A stretch of 64,000 bases of DNA from Chitinophagaceae bacterium. GTDB lineage: Bacteria; Bacteroidota; Bacteroidia; Chitinophagales; Chitinophagaceae. Where the stretch lies: the NCBI GenBank assembly GCA_947447265.1, contig CANFKC010000013.1:50313-114312 (forward strand), given 5' to 3'. A program made the position numbers and the translations under genes. The notes under the pieces were generated by a model that saw only the letters and a list, made by a program, of their open reading frames with translations, made no database searches and was not told the origin of the DNA. Numbering within the stretch: position 1 is the first letter of the stretch; every line of letters begins with the position of its first letter. Positions 63,941 through 64,000 of this stretch are shown in pieces.

Positions 63941-64000
63941 ATGCGAACCTTACAGTTGGTAAATCATCTTACAGATGTTCAATTAAAAGAAAGGCTTGCC
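63941..64000 (+). CDS. Start of a gene cut by the window edge
   Basis: Twenty codons are visible, MRTLQLVNHLTDVQLKERLA. The pattern hxxLTDxQLxxRL recalls the N-terminus of IS630-type or helix-turn-helix transposase proteins, where a short LTxxEL helix precedes the DNA-binding domain. With so little sequence this is only a guess; an ordinary regulator is equally possible. Confidence 0.5.
   Translation, partial: MRTLQLVNHLTDVQLKERLA

Overview
The window looks like chromosomal DNA of a Bacteroidota bacterium, most likely Chitinophagaceae or a close relative. The grounds are several type IX secretion (T9SS) C-terminal sorting domains of both type A and type B, TAnnTTTG-type -7 promoter boxes, an almost complete lack of Shine-Dalgarno sequences, and lineage-typical families (DUF1573, DUF4199, BatA-like protein, a dihydroorotase paralogue without its metal ligands, a short NuoG). 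This assignment is inferred from gene content; no rRNA or tRNA gene was seen.

Layout. 1-5.9 kb: the end of a T9SS cargo protein, an ECF sigma factor translationally coupled to a one-span membrane protein, a DUF1573 protein and a dipeptidyl-peptidase III lipoprotein. 6.0-7.75 kb: an ATPase/DUF234 gene behind two near-identical hairpins, followed by a decayed copy of its own 5' end and a copy of the preceding terminator. 7.8-20 kb: housekeeping genes (BatA-like, dihydroorotase-like, DUF4199, msrB, nth, aldo/keto reductase) and a DUF502-serC-DUF1015 operon. 20-36 kb: five large secreted proteins. Three are six-repeat NHL propellers and two are giant SBBP/Ig-like adhesin-type proteins with gliding-motility-type C-termini. 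A flippase, a methyltransferase and a glycosyltransferase lie between them.

36.4-52.1 kb: the full nuoA-N operon for respiratory complex I, with a recognisable promoter. It is interrupted by five non-nuo genes: a four-helix-bundle (S23/IVS-type) gene between nuoA and nuoB, an SRPBCC gene and an NTF2-like gene between nuoE and nuoF, and a HicA/HicB-type toxin-antitoxin pair coupled to the nuoG stop codon. NuoG is a 359-residue short form that lacks the molybdopterin-fold domain. 52.1-64 kb: a membrane-anchored patatin, DUF4240, cyanophycinase, an L,D-transpeptidase, a MerR-type regulator, a monothiol thioredoxin-like protein, histidine ammonia-lyase, a sugar transferase, an M28 peptidase, a lipoprotein and the first 20 codons of a further gene.

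The most unusual features are the ATPase/hairpin element at 6-7.75 kb, the accessory genes carried inside the complex I operon (two of them linked to palindromic or complementary tracts), the paired secreted-propeller genes, and several promoters that sit so close to the start codon that leaderless mRNA is likely. No CRISPR array, prophage or complete insertion sequence was found.
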